A DNA stretch of 64,000 nt from Lucinisca nassula (GCA_963580285.1 OY757011.1:100532316-100596315), one strand, 5' to 3'; shown: positions 45,066 through 57,104, counted from the first letter of the stretch. Notes: generated by a model from the sequence alone, not told the origin. Numbers and translations are program-made.

Positions 45066-45944
45066 CGAAACCTTGCATTTTTGAAAAGCCCCATGAATAA
45101 ATTCAACGTTTGCACTGATCTAATATTTTCAGGTTATTAACCCCAAAACGTTTTTGGAAATGACTACTCCCATTTGCCTAGCGTTCCATAAAAGGCACAA
45201 AGAAATATTGAACTAATTTTGCGAAAAGTAGAGACAGAAATCAGCCTGCGCATATGCACAGTCTGGTCAGGGTTTTTGCTGCTTTTGTCAAAATAAATGC
45301 AGCGAGCAGACGACAATTCTTCCGACTGACAGTGAAGCGCTTGGCATTAATGGGTTATTTACAGTTCAATGGGAAACCCGTTTTATTTATAAACACATTC
45401 TCTGCTAAAGAGATAGCAGTAGCCAAATTGGTAGCGGAGATAAACGAGGAGGGAACCAATCTATTGATCCTCTGTGCAGCAGTCAGTAGCTATCTAGCGG
45501 AGATAACGACGAGGGAACCAATCCACCTGAAGCAAACGCTTGATTGCGTGGCTGAAACCTTGATGCTGTACTATAGACATTTTCCAATCTCCTGCGTGGG
45601 CCCACGCAAAAACATCGAGTCATGATGAAAGTAATGAACGTTAAATAAATTTCCTTTATTGCTTATATTTACATTATTTCCCATCCATTATGTGACGAAA
45701 AAAAATCTGGTTTTGAGGGCTTAAACGGAAACAAGAAAAGAATTGCACGCAGTTTTCCTATCAGCATCGGAAGAGCGTCGATGACGTCATCACGTCACCA
45801 TCGTTCAATCCTATTGGAGAAAACCATGGTTTTATTTGATGTCACTAATTGATCATGTGAACTCGCCTAAGTCAATGTATCCGTTCAGGTATGAACGATA
45901 TTGCATCCCATTAGTTGACTGTAGGTTTTTGTTCTGTATATTCC

Positions 45945-46217
45945 ATCACGAAAACACGCCTATGTCATTTTGACCCCCTTGAACCCCACTTTTATATAGT
46001 AAAACAGGGGTTCCGGGGGTATACCTTATTTTTTTATTCTGCTCTAAAATATAGATTGTGGGCACTCGTTAGAACCGCCTCAGGCGGTTCTAACGAGTGC
46101 CCACAATCTATATTTTGAGCAGAAATAAGAAAAATATCACAATTTTTTATCTTAAAATTTTCATTTTTTTCGGCGATAAAGGTGGCAATGTATTTGTAAA
46201 GGCGTGTTTGCGTAATG
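45945..46217. mobile_element. MITE-P1 copy with compensated core
   Basis: CATCACGAAAACACGCCTAT to AGGCGTGTTTGCGTAATG. The core reads GGGCACTCGTTAGAACCGCC and the opposite arm GAGTGCCC, so the A-to-C change in the left arm is matched in the right. Confidence 0.88.
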
Positions 46218-46446
46218 CATAAAGACTGTAAATATTCGCATATACTTATTTACATTCTCAGTGCCTTTACAGAAAAACCCTATACTTGACCATTGTTGGA
46301 ATTGTTGTTCATACATGTACCGCAATAAATACATTGACTGCCCGACTCCAGTGACGTCAAAATAAACAATGGGTCTCTCCAATATGATAAGATGATGGCG
46401 AGGATTATGGTGCAAACGGTGCTCTTCCGTTGTCAAAAGAAAACTA

Positions 46447-46592
46447 CCCAGCAGGCCCATTGCGTAATTCATATCAACATCGGTTAAACGTCATGGCGTT
46501 AATGCAACGTCACATCAACGTCGGTGCAACGTCATGACGTTGCACCGACGTTGATTTGAAGTTGCCTTAGCGACGTGTGTCTGTTAGGTATG
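46447..46592. mobile_element. MITE-Q copy
   Basis: CCCAGCAGGCCCATTGCG to GACGTGTGTCTGTTAGG, with the internal palindrome GTCGGTGCAACGTCATGACG/TTGCACCGAC. Confidence 0.75.
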
Positions 46593-46689
46593 TGTAGTTG
46601 TTTTCTTCTTCATTTTCTTCACTTTTAGCCATCAAACCACACTTTTTCGTTACATAATAGTTAGAAAATAATCGAAATAAAAGTACAAA

Positions 46690-46795
46690 ATGTAATTTAT
46701 TTCACGGTCATTGAAGTTTGAACAAATCTGGTCACGTGCAAAGATAGCACGTGCTCGTGACCCGGTGTTCATACTTCAATTAACATTACATAAAA
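46690..46795. repeat. Hairpin T, copy 3
   Basis: GGTCATTGAAGTTTGAACA..GGTCACGTGC pairs with GCACGTGCTCGTGACCCGG..GTTCATACTTCAAT. It lies 41 bp upstream of SDR-B exon 3. Confidence 0.65.
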
Positions 46796-46836
46796 TAGGC
46801 TCTTCATTCTTGTCTTAAATATACTACTATTTCTAG

Positions 46837-46989
46837 GTTTATGGGCTGTCGTGAACAACGCCGGTATACAAAGAGTTGGCGATATAGAGTTGATACCCGT
46901 TGAGCAAATGAAACGGGTTGCTGAAGTTAACTTGTATGGAATGGTGAGAGTCACGAAAGCCTTCATTCCAATGATAAGAAAATCGAAAG
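46837..46989 (+). CDS. SDR-B exon 3: NNAG and catalytic Asn segment
   Basis: 51 codons, phase 1 at both ends; acceptor ATTTCTAG, donor AAAG|GTATGA. With the split Gly it reads GLWAVVNNAGIQRVGDIEL, giving the SDR structural motif NNAG at residues 140-143. VAEVNLYGMVRVTKAF follows, where the Asn (about 165) aligns with the Asn of the SDR catalytic tetrad. It ends FIPMIRKSKG, just before the strand that carries the catalytic Ser in family members. The Ser and YxxxK exons were not found between 46990 and 64000. The visible 185 residues are a little over half of a usual SDR9C protein of about 320 residues. No disabling change in any exon, so the gene looks functional. Confidence 0.92.
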
Positions 46990-47142
46990 GTATGACATAT
47001 CATCTTTGTTAGAGTATACTGGGCTGAGACATTCAATCTTCGCATACATTTGGATACATACTCAACCTTGTCATTTGTCTCAAGCTCAGCTCACTTGAAC
47101 ATGATATTTGTCCTGCACATGATTATTGGAAAGCAGTTTAGA

Positions 47143-47344
47143 CATAACAAAAACACACCTATATAATTTTGACCCCCTTAAACCCCATTTTTATAGTAAA
47201 ATTGAGGTTTATAGGGGTGTACATTATTTTTTCATACTTCTGCTCAAAACATATGAAAAAGAAAATCAGAATTTTCATCTCAAAATTTTCATTTTTGGTG
47301 GTACAATTTCCAATATATTTCAAAAGGCGTTTTTTTCCGCAATG
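47143..47344. mobile_element. MITE-P1 lacking the central hairpin
   Basis: CATAACAAAAACACACCTAT to AGGCGTTTTTTTCCGCAATG. The sequence passes from CTCAAAACATA straight to GAAAAAGAAAATC, so the core has been lost cleanly. Confidence 0.75.
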
Positions 47345-47639
47345 ATTTATGAGCCTTAGAAATATCATTCTCTGCTGATCTCTGGAGGAAAATTGGCTTA
47401 TTTGAGTGTATTCAAATATGTTTAAGCATTAAAGATTTAATGCTCTGCTATGTTACCATGAAAATACATTTTATGAAAGTGGACTAGAATCTGTTCTGTG
47501 TGCTCGTCTCAAGTGACTTCAGGTTAATTGTTTAGAGAGGTGGTAACCTGGTCGTGTTGATTTAATGATCCAATGGAATTAATGACATGCAAATAACGCA
47601 TCTGTAGCGAGCACAATATACCTTTCCCACTGTTGAAAT

Positions 47640-48160
47640 AGGTTTTTAACTCACCTGAGGACGAAGTGTTCATGATGAGCTATTCTGATCAGTGAAAGTC
47701 CGTCGTGCGTCGCCCGTCGTCAACAATTTGCTTTAAAGGTGCATTATTGAGCTATCGGGCTTCAAAAATGAAAAGCGTGTTTTTCGGTTTTATTTCTTCT
47801 ATTCATGTAGCTTTGTCATTTGTAATCTTCTGAAACCAAATACCACTTCAGAACTTTGTGAAAATCGTCGTTTTCATTTTTGTTTATTTGTTGTTGTTGG
47901 GAATTCCCATCTAAAAATATTCCTGTCACGTGACAAAAAGCCGGGCAACATCACTGCGGCGAACAATAAGATGGCGACCTCCGGTTCATCTGAGGAAAGT
48001 AGAATTTTTAGTCCAAATTACAAGTATTTGACTTTCAACGGCACTGACACAATACTATCATGCATGTTAATCTGTTATCAAATGCTAACGCATCAATTTA
48101 CAGGCAAGAAGATCATGTTGCCGTCAATATCTAAGGATGAATTTCTGAATCGATGAGAAT
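47640..48160 (+). other. AGCTC-type repeat end and a short unassigned ORF
   Basis: TTAACTCACCTGAGGACGAA marks a diverged AGCTC-type repeat. An ORF of 61 codons starts at 47971 in AATAAGATGGCGACC and reads MATSGSSEESRIFSPNYKYL. I do not recognise it; no donor-bounded continuation is evident. It could be a repeat-derived first exon. Confidence 0.3.
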
Positions 48161-48218
48161 TGACATGGGGTCGTTTCAAAGATACACAAAAACCACATAC
48201 ATGTGAGAGTACATGTAT

Positions 48219-48650
48219 GAAATCTCATTCCCTGTCGCTTACGGGCCTCCGTGGCCTAGTGGTTAAGAGCGCTGACTCTTGATCATTAGGTCTCTCACCG
48301 CTGTGGTTCGAGCCTCGCTCGGGTCATATGTGAGACGCCAAGTTCTGCAACGGAAGGTCAGATGGTTTTTCTCCGGGTACTCCGGTTTTCGCCCACCTCT
48401 GATTAACGATCGGCTCGATATGAGTGAAATAATCTTGAAAGGGCCGTAAAACCAAAACCAAAAAAAAAAAAATCCCTGTCGCCCAATGAAACCAATAGGG
48501 TTTATATGAATGGGCGGCCCGACTCGCACCGCTTTGCCTGGGTAGGCTTGGATCCTTTAGGCGGTTTACCAATACTCCTAAGCGGTCGGTTTAAGCTCTG
48601 CCTGGCACCATCATGCAGCCCACCTATTTCTTCAAGCCCCGCCATGGGAG
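48219..48650 (-). mobile_element. SINE-A head half, split by SINE-B
   Basis: CCCTGTCGCCCAATGAAACC..CTTCAAGCCCCGCCATGGG (48473-48650) is a SINE-A head half. Its left remnant GAAATCTCATTCCCTGTCGC precedes the SINE-B. Confidence 0.65.
48239..48472 (+). mobile_element. SINE-B copy with 10-bp TSD
   Basis: TCCCTGTCGC at 48229-48238 and 48473-48482. The A box TGGCCTAGTGG, B box GGTTCGAGCC and A tail are all intact; it is the cleanest SINE-B here. Confidence 0.92.
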
Positions 48651-48701
48651 CCGAGCAAGAACTTTTTAATACCGAAACAAAAGAGAAACACTATCCATAT
48701 T

Positions 48702-48980
48702 CCCACCGCCCATCGGGGCTTGAAGAAATATATGGGCTGCATAATGCTTCCACGCAGAGCTGTAACTCAGCCGCAAACGAGTACTGGTAAACAGCTTAGA
48801 GGATCTAAGCCTGGGCAAGCAAAGCGATGCGAGTCCGTCCATTTGTTTCACTGGGCGACAGGGCTTGAGAAGTCATTTCATCTCAATGTCTGGTAAAAGT
48901 CCCACAAAATTGTTATCAACGTCTCCAAAATGACCTTTACAGTGTTGAAGGGGACGTTAAACCTCAAACCAAACAAACAG
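48702..48980 (+). mobile_element. SINE-A copy
   Basis: CACCGCCCATCGGGGCTTG to CTCAAACCAAACAAACA; forms an inverted pair with the SINE-A half at 48473-48650. Confidence 0.8.
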
Positions 48981-49097
48981 ACGTGCACCAGGACCTTTCT
49001 ACTCACTGATACTGGGATCGGCCACATTTTACCATTACTTGCAGATTTACAGCACACATCAATCTTGCAATTACGGTAGAGGTCTTAACCTGCACAG

Positions 49098-49393
49098 CGC
49101 CGGCCTCGGTAGCTCAGTCGGATGCGCGTCTGACTGGTGATCATGGGGAAGCAGGTTCGATACCTGCCGGGGTCGGCAATATTCTTTCGCGGGGATTGAT
49201 CATGAAATCTTTTCTACGGTCATTCTCTCCATTCCGCTGGCTCAAGAAGGGCAGTTGTCAGTTTCTGGCGAAAGAATGTGCACTCTCCTGGTTACCTCTT
49301 ACGTATAAGCCTGCCCAGGAAAAGTAAACTGACAGGCTCAAAAACGGCCTTAATAGTGTTGACTTGGCCGTAAACCCCAAAACAAACAAACAA
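49098..49393 (+). mobile_element. SINE-E copy, complete, 13-bp TSD
   Basis: TTAACCTGCACAG (49085-49097) and TTAACCTGCATAG (49394-49406). Head GCCTCGGTAGCTCAGTCGG, B box AGGTTCGATACC; end GTGTTGACTTGGCCGTAAAC then (CAAA)n. Confidence 0.9.
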
Positions 49394-49446
49394 TTAACCT
49401 GCATAGGGGATGACTCTCCCTGAACAGGGCGCCTCCTGTTTGTTTG

Positions 49447-49738
49447 TTTGATTTGAGGTTTAACGTCCCCGTCAGCACTTTTAAGGTCATTTTGGAGACG
49501 TTGCTTCCAATTTTGTGGGACTTTTACCCGACATTGAGATGAAATGACATCTCAAGCCCTGTCGCCCATTGAAACCCATATGGTTTATTAGCATGGGCGG
49601 TCCGCTTCGCACCGCGGCTCCTGGACAGGCTTAGATCCTCTAAGCGGTTTACCAGTACTAGTGTGCGGACCGGATTCAGCTCTGCGTGGAAGCATCATGC
49701 AGCCCATATATTTCTTCAAGCCCCTATGGGCGGGGGCC
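49447..49738 (-). mobile_element. SINE-A copy
   Basis: Full length between GGCGCCTCC (49438-49446) and GGTGCCTCC (49739-49747). 49740-50040 has no recognised feature except a poly-G run. Confidence 0.82.
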
Positions 49739-50043
49739 GGTGCCTCCAGTTAAACGTTCCGATCCAAAGGGCGGTGCGCATTTTGACATTCATCGCTGTA
49801 AATGGTGTTCAGACACCGAAATAATCATCGCCGGGTCGAACCGAGGGCCTCTGGCATCTGAGTCAAGTGCACTAACCACTCTGGGCTTAACCACTGAGCT
49901 GTCACGCTCAGTTTATTACATAAACTCCAGGTTTGCAGGATGAAACTCTGCACAGTAATCGGCTCTTTCGCTGTACATTTTGTCGTTCTCCCTGCGGGGG
50001 GGGGGGGGGGGTGGTCATGTGAGTACCAGCTGATAGCAAGCCG

Positions 50044-51045
50044 GCGGAATGAACAACAGACAGCGCATAAATGTCATCCTACTGGATTTCAGTAAGGCCT
50101 TTCACGAGGTTCCGCACAATTTCATTGCTGATGGATACCAGAAAGTCGTAATTGATGATTTCTTCGTCTGCGCCCGTTACTTCTGGTGTTCCACAGAGTA
50201 CAGTGCTCGGCACTCTCCTCTTCCTCATATACATCAACGACTTGCCACCACGCGTCTCCCCTGTTCGCTGATCACTGCCTGTTGTACCAAGTTGCTGTCG
50301 CTCAAGAGGACTTTAATCATTTACAAGCATGGGAGAGAGACTGGTAGATGCGTTTTCACCCAGACAAGACTTAGTCTGAGTACATCAGAATCGGCAACAA
50401 AAGCAAGATAATGGAGTCATCATACAACATCCATTGCCAGAAGTAAAGCAAAAAACCTGGCTATAGACAGTACACTGGTGTAAAATAGTCACACTGACAT
50501 GCTTAGACTAGCTTCTAGTCGGATATCATATTTTAAAGTTAATAAGTAATATTCTTCTACCCCTTATTTGATCTTGGGAAGATATACTCTGACTAAAATG
50601 CCAGTTTGCCTTATCAGTTGGTGTTCGGTAAGGGGTATAGAAAGGCAATAAACATTTCATGACTGTAACTGTAATCAATCATTTACCAAGGATCTTGCGA
50701 GGTAAAATTCGCATTGTACTAGACCTTGGTGTTTGAGACAAGATTAAAGTCTAACAAGGTTTCATATTTGATAAAAACACACATGAAGGTTGGTAATTGG
50801 TTAATATGACATCAAGGTCTAGTAGCTAGACTATGACATGCTATCTACGACAGACAGCCAGACAGTTGCTTTCCTATCCTACGCAGGAATCTCTCTGTAT
50901 GCCCAAAGGACATCAAGGCAACAGCATACAAGTCACTAGTTAGACCTAAACTAGAATATGCTGCCACCCCCTGGGACCCCTACAAACAAACTAGTCCAGT
51001 TCAATCGCAATCTTCCGCTCATATCGTCTATCTTACTGATCATAT
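50044..51045 (+). pseudogene. LINE reverse transcriptase relic 1
   Basis: Shifted frames give NNRQRINVILLDFSKAFHEV (RT motif A with Asp), then [20 protein letters not shown] (motif B), then a broken FADD region (DHCLLYQV) and GNKSKIMESSY. About 400 bp of unrelated sequence follows. At 50885 FLRRNLSVCPKDIKATAYKS and the RPKLEYAATPWDPY segment resume. Several indels and stops show it is dead. It is the same LINE type as 53462-54470, in the opposite orientation. Confidence 0.65.
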
Positions 51046-51272
51046 GCATATTGGAAATGAAAAAGGGAGGTTGGTAAAACCTAGTATTCCTTGAATTTCT
51101 CGAATCAAGGTCTGCTTTAATTAAGGAAATTTAGTAATCCCGGATTGTTTTGTTATTGACGAAGAGCTCTGTGTGAATGATCCATGTCCCTGTCTTGAGA
51201 TAGATATAAGAGCTTTATTTGTTTAACCGTCATTCATGAAGGCTTACAAAAGTATTTAGGCTGATGAAATAA

Positions 51273-51314
51273 TTATATATATATATATATATTCTTTACG
51301 CTTTATTCGCTAAA

Positions 51315-51385
<71 letters not shown>
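51273..51385. repeat. (TA)n and (ATCT)n microsatellites
   Basis: TA at 51273-51292 and about 17 ATCT units at 51315-51385. Confidence 0.9.
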
Positions 51386-51536
51386 GTATCAAAATGTTAA
51401 ACAATCTGTCTACATGTGCAATTTATTAAAGTAAAGACTCATGTGGACAACTTTCAGATGGTTAGAAAAGTAGTTGTGTATAAGTATGAAACGTCCGCTT
51501 TATAATGCAGTTTTCTTTCAAAAAACAAAATACAGA

Positions 51537-51605
51537 GGAGTACGGCAACTTGGATTTTTCAAGTACGGCAACTTGGATTTTTTTAAGTACGGCAACTTGG
51601 AAAAA
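51537..51605. repeat. Triple GTACGGCAACTTGG repeat
   Basis: AGTACGGCAACTTGGATTTT occurs at about 51539, 51563 and 51588 with growing T runs between units. Confidence 0.8.
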
Positions 51606-52187
51606 AAATGCTGAATTAACTGTACGGTTACTTGCGTCACAAAATTGCAAATTCGGAAACTACTGACACCATTTTGACATCGTTTGGAAGGAAAGGCCAT
51701 GGTTATTATCATGTTTGGTTTCATCACATAGGGATCGATTATAATGCTAGTGCTGATCGTAAATCAATCTATTTTTGCATGAAACAGATGGAGATGTGAA
51801 ATCTACACCAGGGCCATATTTCCTTTTGAGAATTCTTTGTCGTTGCTTTCGCTTTGTTTCATTACTGAAAATACTTTGGAAGAAAGGCTGTCCCCTATTG
51901 GTCTATTCAACGGAAGGTACTTTCCTTTCGTGATGGGAAGTTTTTTTTTTTTTTTTTTTGTTGTTTTTGTTTTCGAAATAAAGTTTGTTTTTCAGTGAGC
52001 TGAAATAGTTTCTACTTCGTTCTTGTGAAACTTACAACTAGAATAGACGTTAGTTTATGCTTTGAGAAGTGTTTATTCCTTTGACGAGAGTTTATTCAAA
52101 CGAAGGTCCTGTAATATGCATACTATACTCCAGTTATTTAAGATTATGAGTGAGGCCATTATTATTATTATTATTTTTTTTTTTTTT

Positions 52188-52468
52188 TGCATTACGAAAA
52201 CATGCCTATTCAAATAAATTGAACATATTTCCACTAAAAAAATGAAAATGTTCCGATAAAAGATTCTGCTATTTTTCATAATTCAGCTCAAAACATAGAT
52301 TTTGGGTACTCGTTGGAACCGTCTCGACCAGGCGGTTTCTGACGAGTACCAAAGATATATGTTTTGGGCAGAAATGCGAAAAATAATGTACACCCCTACA
52401 AACCCCATTTTACTGGATAAAAGTGGAGTTTAAGAGGGTCAAAATTGCATAGGCATGTTTTCATGATG
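52188..52468. mobile_element. MITE-P1 copy
   Basis: CATTACGAAAACATGCCTAT to ATAGGCATGTTTTCATGATG; the terminal A and T variants match each other. Core at 52304 (GTACTCGTTGGAACCGTCTC). Confidence 0.85.
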
Positions 52469-52489
52469 GTCTTCTTTTTTTTTTTTTTT

Positions 52490-53245
52490 TTCGAAATCGC
52501 CCACGTGCACACATGTTGCAATTTTTATCTTGTATATTCTAACCATTTCACATTTGTACGGTTTAGTAACGCCACAGACAACAAAAAGCTACTTTAAAGA
52601 AGGTGATTTAAGGTTCCTCAATACAGTTATTTCACTACATTTGAGGTACTGAAAAAATCATATTTGCAAATAGTTACCCAAACAGATTTTTCATCAAATG
52701 GTAGTCCATGTAAATGTAAGAATATGAAAGCAAAATATTTTTATTGGAAAGACACCATGTTAGTAATTTATTGCATTTATCCATGGTTTTGCAAAAATGA
52801 TATCTTAATCCACAGAACAAAAATGTGTAAAATACTATCATAGAATTGTGGCTAAAGGTTGCCTTTAGGCACTGCAAGAGTGGAATTCCAAGTAAAATAC
52901 CTAAATAGTACTGAAAATTAATGATTCCTCCCCCACCCCCAAAAAATGGAATTATTTCATCTGGTACTATTTTTAAATTCAGTGTATGGTAGCCAAAAAT
53001 GACCAGTTCTACCAAGTTGGCAGTAAGATCACTGATTGGGTTGAGGTGTTGCAATCTCTTGCATTTAGCTTGTAAAATGATTGACCTTCTTTGGTGCTTT
53101 TAGTATTTCATTTTATATATTTCATTCATGCAATTTATAACAATTTATGAATCACTGCACCAAATTTTCACTGTATTATTGATTTTGTTTACTGGGTGGG
53201 TGATTTGATACTGGAATAAAATCCAAAACCAAAAAAAAAAAAAAT
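52490..53245 (+). other. 3'UTR-like sequence ending in AATAAA and an A tract
   Basis: AT-rich, without frames, ending GATACTGGAATAAAATCCAA then an A13 run at 53233-53245. A polyadenylation signal about 17 nt before a genomic A tract suggests a retrotransposed mRNA 3' end. The 5' boundary and TSD were not found. Confidence 0.35.
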
Positions 53246-53461
53246 AATAATATAAAAAGAGTTTATCCCCATATTTGAACTGAAAGAATGAAAGCAGCCT
53301 GTTCAGCACCAGGATTTTTGTCCAAAAGGTTTCTGGTCACTTCCAATAACTGCTATGTTATAGCAGTGATTTTTACCCATTGATTTGTTACATCAGAATC
53401 AAAATTGTTACTGGTGACACGTCAAATGACATTCATACACCAGGACCTGTGATATGGGAAG

Positions 53462-54470
53462 TTAGTCCCTAGCTCTAACCAAAGATGTAAACTTAGCTAC
53501 ACGATCATCAGCACCTTCCGCCGTCGAAATAATAGAATCCGGAAGGGCATTCCAATCTCTAATGGTTCGGGGGAAGAACGATTTTTTATAAATATCCGTT
53601 CTTGCAGTAAGGGTCTGAAACGTCATTGAATGGTGCTTTCTACAGAGCCTAGCCGGGGGAACAAGGTCATCTGTTGGCATGCTGGCAGCACCCTTTAGAC
53701 CTTTGTATAAGAGTATGAGCCTACTGTCTCTTCTCCTTTTCTTGAGAGACTCCCATCTTAATTTTCCTAGAATTCCAGTCATGCTCCCAGTTTCAAAGCA
53801 GTAATTTTCAGTTACAAATCTAGCCGCTCTATTCTGAACTTTTTCAATTTCTTCATTTAGGACCACTCCGCTTGGGTCCCAGATGCAACTACCATATTCC
53901 AAGATTGGGCGAACAAGTCCCCTGTATGCTGTCTCTTTCACATCCTGGGGACACTGATGAAGATTTCGCCTCAGGAATCACAGAGTTCTATTCGCCTTTG
54001 TACACATATTGCTAATGTGTGTATTCCATCTCAAATCGTGAGTGATTGTCACACCAAGGTATTTAATGGAATACACATTTTCGAGGACCGTTCCCTCTAA
54101 GGTGTAAGAAGCCTCAACTTTATTAGATCTCTTCCTTGTTATCTGCATAATATTGCATTTAACTGGCTGAAATCTCATGCCCCATTTTCGGGCCCAACAT
54201 CCTAATCTATCTATGTCAGCCTGAAGTTTCAGTGAGTCATCTGTATCTCTAATTTCCCGGTAACAAACACAGTCATCTGCGAAAAGTCTTATTTCTGAGT
54301 CAATGTCAGAGGAAATATCATTGATGTACAGGGAGAACAATAGAGGACCAAGAACAGTCCCTTGTGGGACTCCAGACAAAACTGGCGCCCATACTGAAGA
54401 TTCACCATTAACAACAACACGCTGTTTTCTGTTCACATGAGTCACCATAAACAAATAATTGATGTTTGGA
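53462..54470 (-). pseudogene. LINE reverse transcriptase relic 2, 5'-truncated
   Basis: One continuous minus frame. From 54454: RKQRVVVNGESSVWAPVLSG then SGVPQGTVLGPLLFSLYIND (RT motif B), IRLFADDCVCYRE (catalytic FADD), KCNIMQITRKR, and YLGVTITHDLRWNTHI. A single TGA at 53978 follows, then FLRRNLHQCPQDVKETAYRG and RPILEYGSCIWDP to the end LVRARD at 53462. The family is Jockey/CR1-type LINE by motif style. The frame is otherwise intact, so it is a fairly young 5'-truncated copy. The endonuclease and early RT motifs are absent. Confidence 0.8.
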
Positions 54471-55569
54471 CATATTTATCTAATCCAATTAATGATCTGT
54501 TGTGTCATCTACTTACCAATGTGCGGGTTGGTAAAATTTCATAGAAGCCCAATGCTTTTAATATGTTTTGCTGAAAGAAGTTAATAAAGAAATCTACCTT
54601 TTTCAACTTGTTTACTTGGGAACAGGGGTGAACAACACAAACAGGACAATGTTACACGTAGAAACTAGTTCAGAAATGAAGGCATACTATTCATGAATTA
54701 ACGAACAAATTATGTTAGAAAGTACGTGAAATTAGGCGCAAGACAGTTTCAAATATGAATATTATGTTTTAAATTTAAAGCAATGGTGTACTATTGTTTT
54801 TTTGGGGGGAAATTAGTTCCAAGGCGTATGAATACGTTTTTGCATTTGGCAAGATGGAAATCTCTTCAATTTGACAGCTACACTAATTTATCAGTGATGA
54901 CAGGCTTCCAAGATAGGCGATTTCATTATGGTATACGCAGGAAAAAGGCTACATAGCTGACTTTTCAAGGAATTTTCATTGATGATGGAGAAAATAAAAT
55001 GCGGAAGGCATAATTGATGAAATCTCAGCATTTCAGATTTACCGCAAGAAAAGGAGATGATGGCGCCCATCGAGAATAAACATGTCAAAAAAATATCTGG
55101 TTTTCAATTCAGGTAGCCTTTTTGATAGAAAGCTTTGTCCGAGTCGTTAGTATTTGAATTGAGCTATTGATCTGCAGCTGTTTTAGTAACTTTTAAAAAG
55201 TCTATAAAGCGGTTTCCTTTTTTCCTGGTAAAAGTGAAAAATACAGAATTTCATTTATTTTCAAAGGCACAGGGATGTTGTTAATGCAAGAAAGTACTTG
55301 CTGTAATAACCGTTAATACCTCCAAACCTTTTTCTTGTGGGACATGGATTCTTAAACGGAAATCAGGATTATATTTTGGGGAAAATCAACTTGCAAATCT
55401 TTCATCTATATTTTTCTTGTGCAAATGTATTGAGGAAACTTAAGATGTCCTGAGATAAAAGTACTTTCATAAATTTCTTTTCCGTTCACAAAAGGTTACT
55501 TTCGCTGTAATATAAAGGGCAGCTAAAATAATTTTCATCCTAGTTGTAATATAAAACTGTTATTTTAAC

Positions 55570-56020
55570 ACTTAAATACCAGCATTTTAAACAACAAGTG
55601 CAGATCTGGTAAAAGGCAGCATTATGCCGCCTTTCTATGTTTGGATTCCATGTCCCAGTGAGATTCTATGATGGGGCGGTCTAAGTCCCTCTGGAGGGTG
55701 ACCGAATAATCAGGGAGAATTATGGTCAGGTACACCCCAGTGTCACCAGCAAATAGGCGAACCCGGGACCACACATTGTCGGGTAGGTCGTTAAGGTATA
55801 ATAACAATAATATTGTGCCTAGAACTGATCCTTGTGGTACACCTGAAGTAACTGGAACCTCATCTGAGTACTCACATTCAAGTGCAACTGTCTGACTTCT
55901 TTCAATCAGAAAAGACTTAACTCACTGGATAGTTAATCCATGTACCAGTAGCTTGCGAAGAAGCTTCATGTGATTCACATAGCCTAAGGTCATGCTAAAC
56001 CCAAGATAAGATCTATTTGT
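55570..56020 (-). pseudogene. LINE reverse transcriptase relic 3
   Basis: The minus frame reads VKSFLIERSQTVALE, TSGVPQGSVLGTILLLLYLN, LPDNVWSRVRLFAGDTGVYL. The catalytic FADD is changed to FAGD, and a stop precedes VKSF. The type is close to relic 2 but diverged. 54475-55560 holds nothing I recognise. Confidence 0.7.
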
Positions 56021-56544
56021 TGACCATTTAATCATGATCTGGTAAGGTCATAAACAAGCAGAATCACATGAGTGTCACAAGATCTGCGCTCCCAGGCTGT
56101 TGAGTATTTTGTGATCATAAGGTATGTCCAAACCAAATCTTATGTGGCGAAATTTAGTTTCAACCTACAAAAATCCATTTTTTGAAGGATTTTCTGCTTG
56201 TCGGAATTTTGTAAACCTGTCCCCGTAGAAAACCTAAAGCAAATTCTTATATGCCCATTATGACATAAAGACCACATTGGTAATGGGAAATTGTTTTTAA
56301 GAAATAGGTGCGATATGGGCATAAGAGCAATTTACGATCTTACTAGTGAGGAAGTGGTATTTTATAGTTTTGAACAGTTAAAGGCGAAATATGATATAAG
56401 GGCCACATTTTTAGACTACCACCATGTAGTAAATAGTATTTCTCAAGTATGAAAAGATCAAATTCACATGAATCGTGTATTTGCTGTTAAATTTAAACAA
56501 AATGTAGTTTGTAACATATACTTTCAAGACTTGATTAGTTCAAA

Positions 56545-56928
56545 GAAAGGGCGTAGACTATTCATGATATTTTTGTTAGAGTAAACGAATACATTACACA
56601 AACAAAATGGCAAACGGAGATAGGAGATAAAGTGGAAAAAGACCATTAAAGACATTTCTCGAGACAAAACTACGCGACTTTCAATACAAAATCAATAATA
56701 AAAATTTAGTAACACATTCATTTCTATTTAAAATTAATAAAATCAGGGTTGTAGTTACTGTAATGAACAACCAGAAAAAATCCATTATTTATTTCTTAGA
56801 TGCCCAAAAGTAAGAACGTTTTAGACTGAACTTTAATCATGGTTGACCACAAATGTAAATCCAGAAATATCGCTAGAGGATCGTAGAATACTATTTTCAC
56901 ACGGTGGTAAAGCAGAAGTGGTCAATTA

Positions 56929-56983
<55 letters not shown>

Positions 56984-57085
56984 GCAAAATATTGTATATA
57001 CGAAAACAAATTTGTTTCTATGAATAAAGTGCTTAGCGAGAGATACATTTCACTCATAAACAACAGGTTAGATAAATTCTTTAAG
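56545..57085 (+). pseudogene. LINE relic 4: C-terminal zinc-knuckle region with in-frame TC repeat
   Basis: Frames give ETKLRDFQYKINNKNLVTHS, then after a frameshift GCSYCNEQPEKIHYLFLRCP (the CxxC...H...C motif of LINE ORF2 C-termini), then DRRILFSHGGKAEVVNYI. A TC microsatellite (56931-56977) intervenes, followed by LAKYCIYENKFVSMNKVLSE and ISLINNRLDKFF. Two stops lie between the knuckle and the later part. Confidence 0.65.
56931..56977. repeat. (TC)n inside LINE ORF
   Basis: About 23 TC units that keep the reading frame (Ser-Leu repeats) between NYI and LAKYCIYENK. Confidence 0.9.
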
Positions 57086-57104
57086 ATTAAAGCCCCTCTC
57101 TCGC

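Noticed and set aside
45254..45625. 123-codon ORF starting MHSLVRVFAAF
   Set aside because: It begins in a repeat-like GCATATGCACAGTCTGGTCAGG motif and contains an internal DNA duplication (TAGCGGAGATAA..GAGGGAACCAATC). No recognisable domain.
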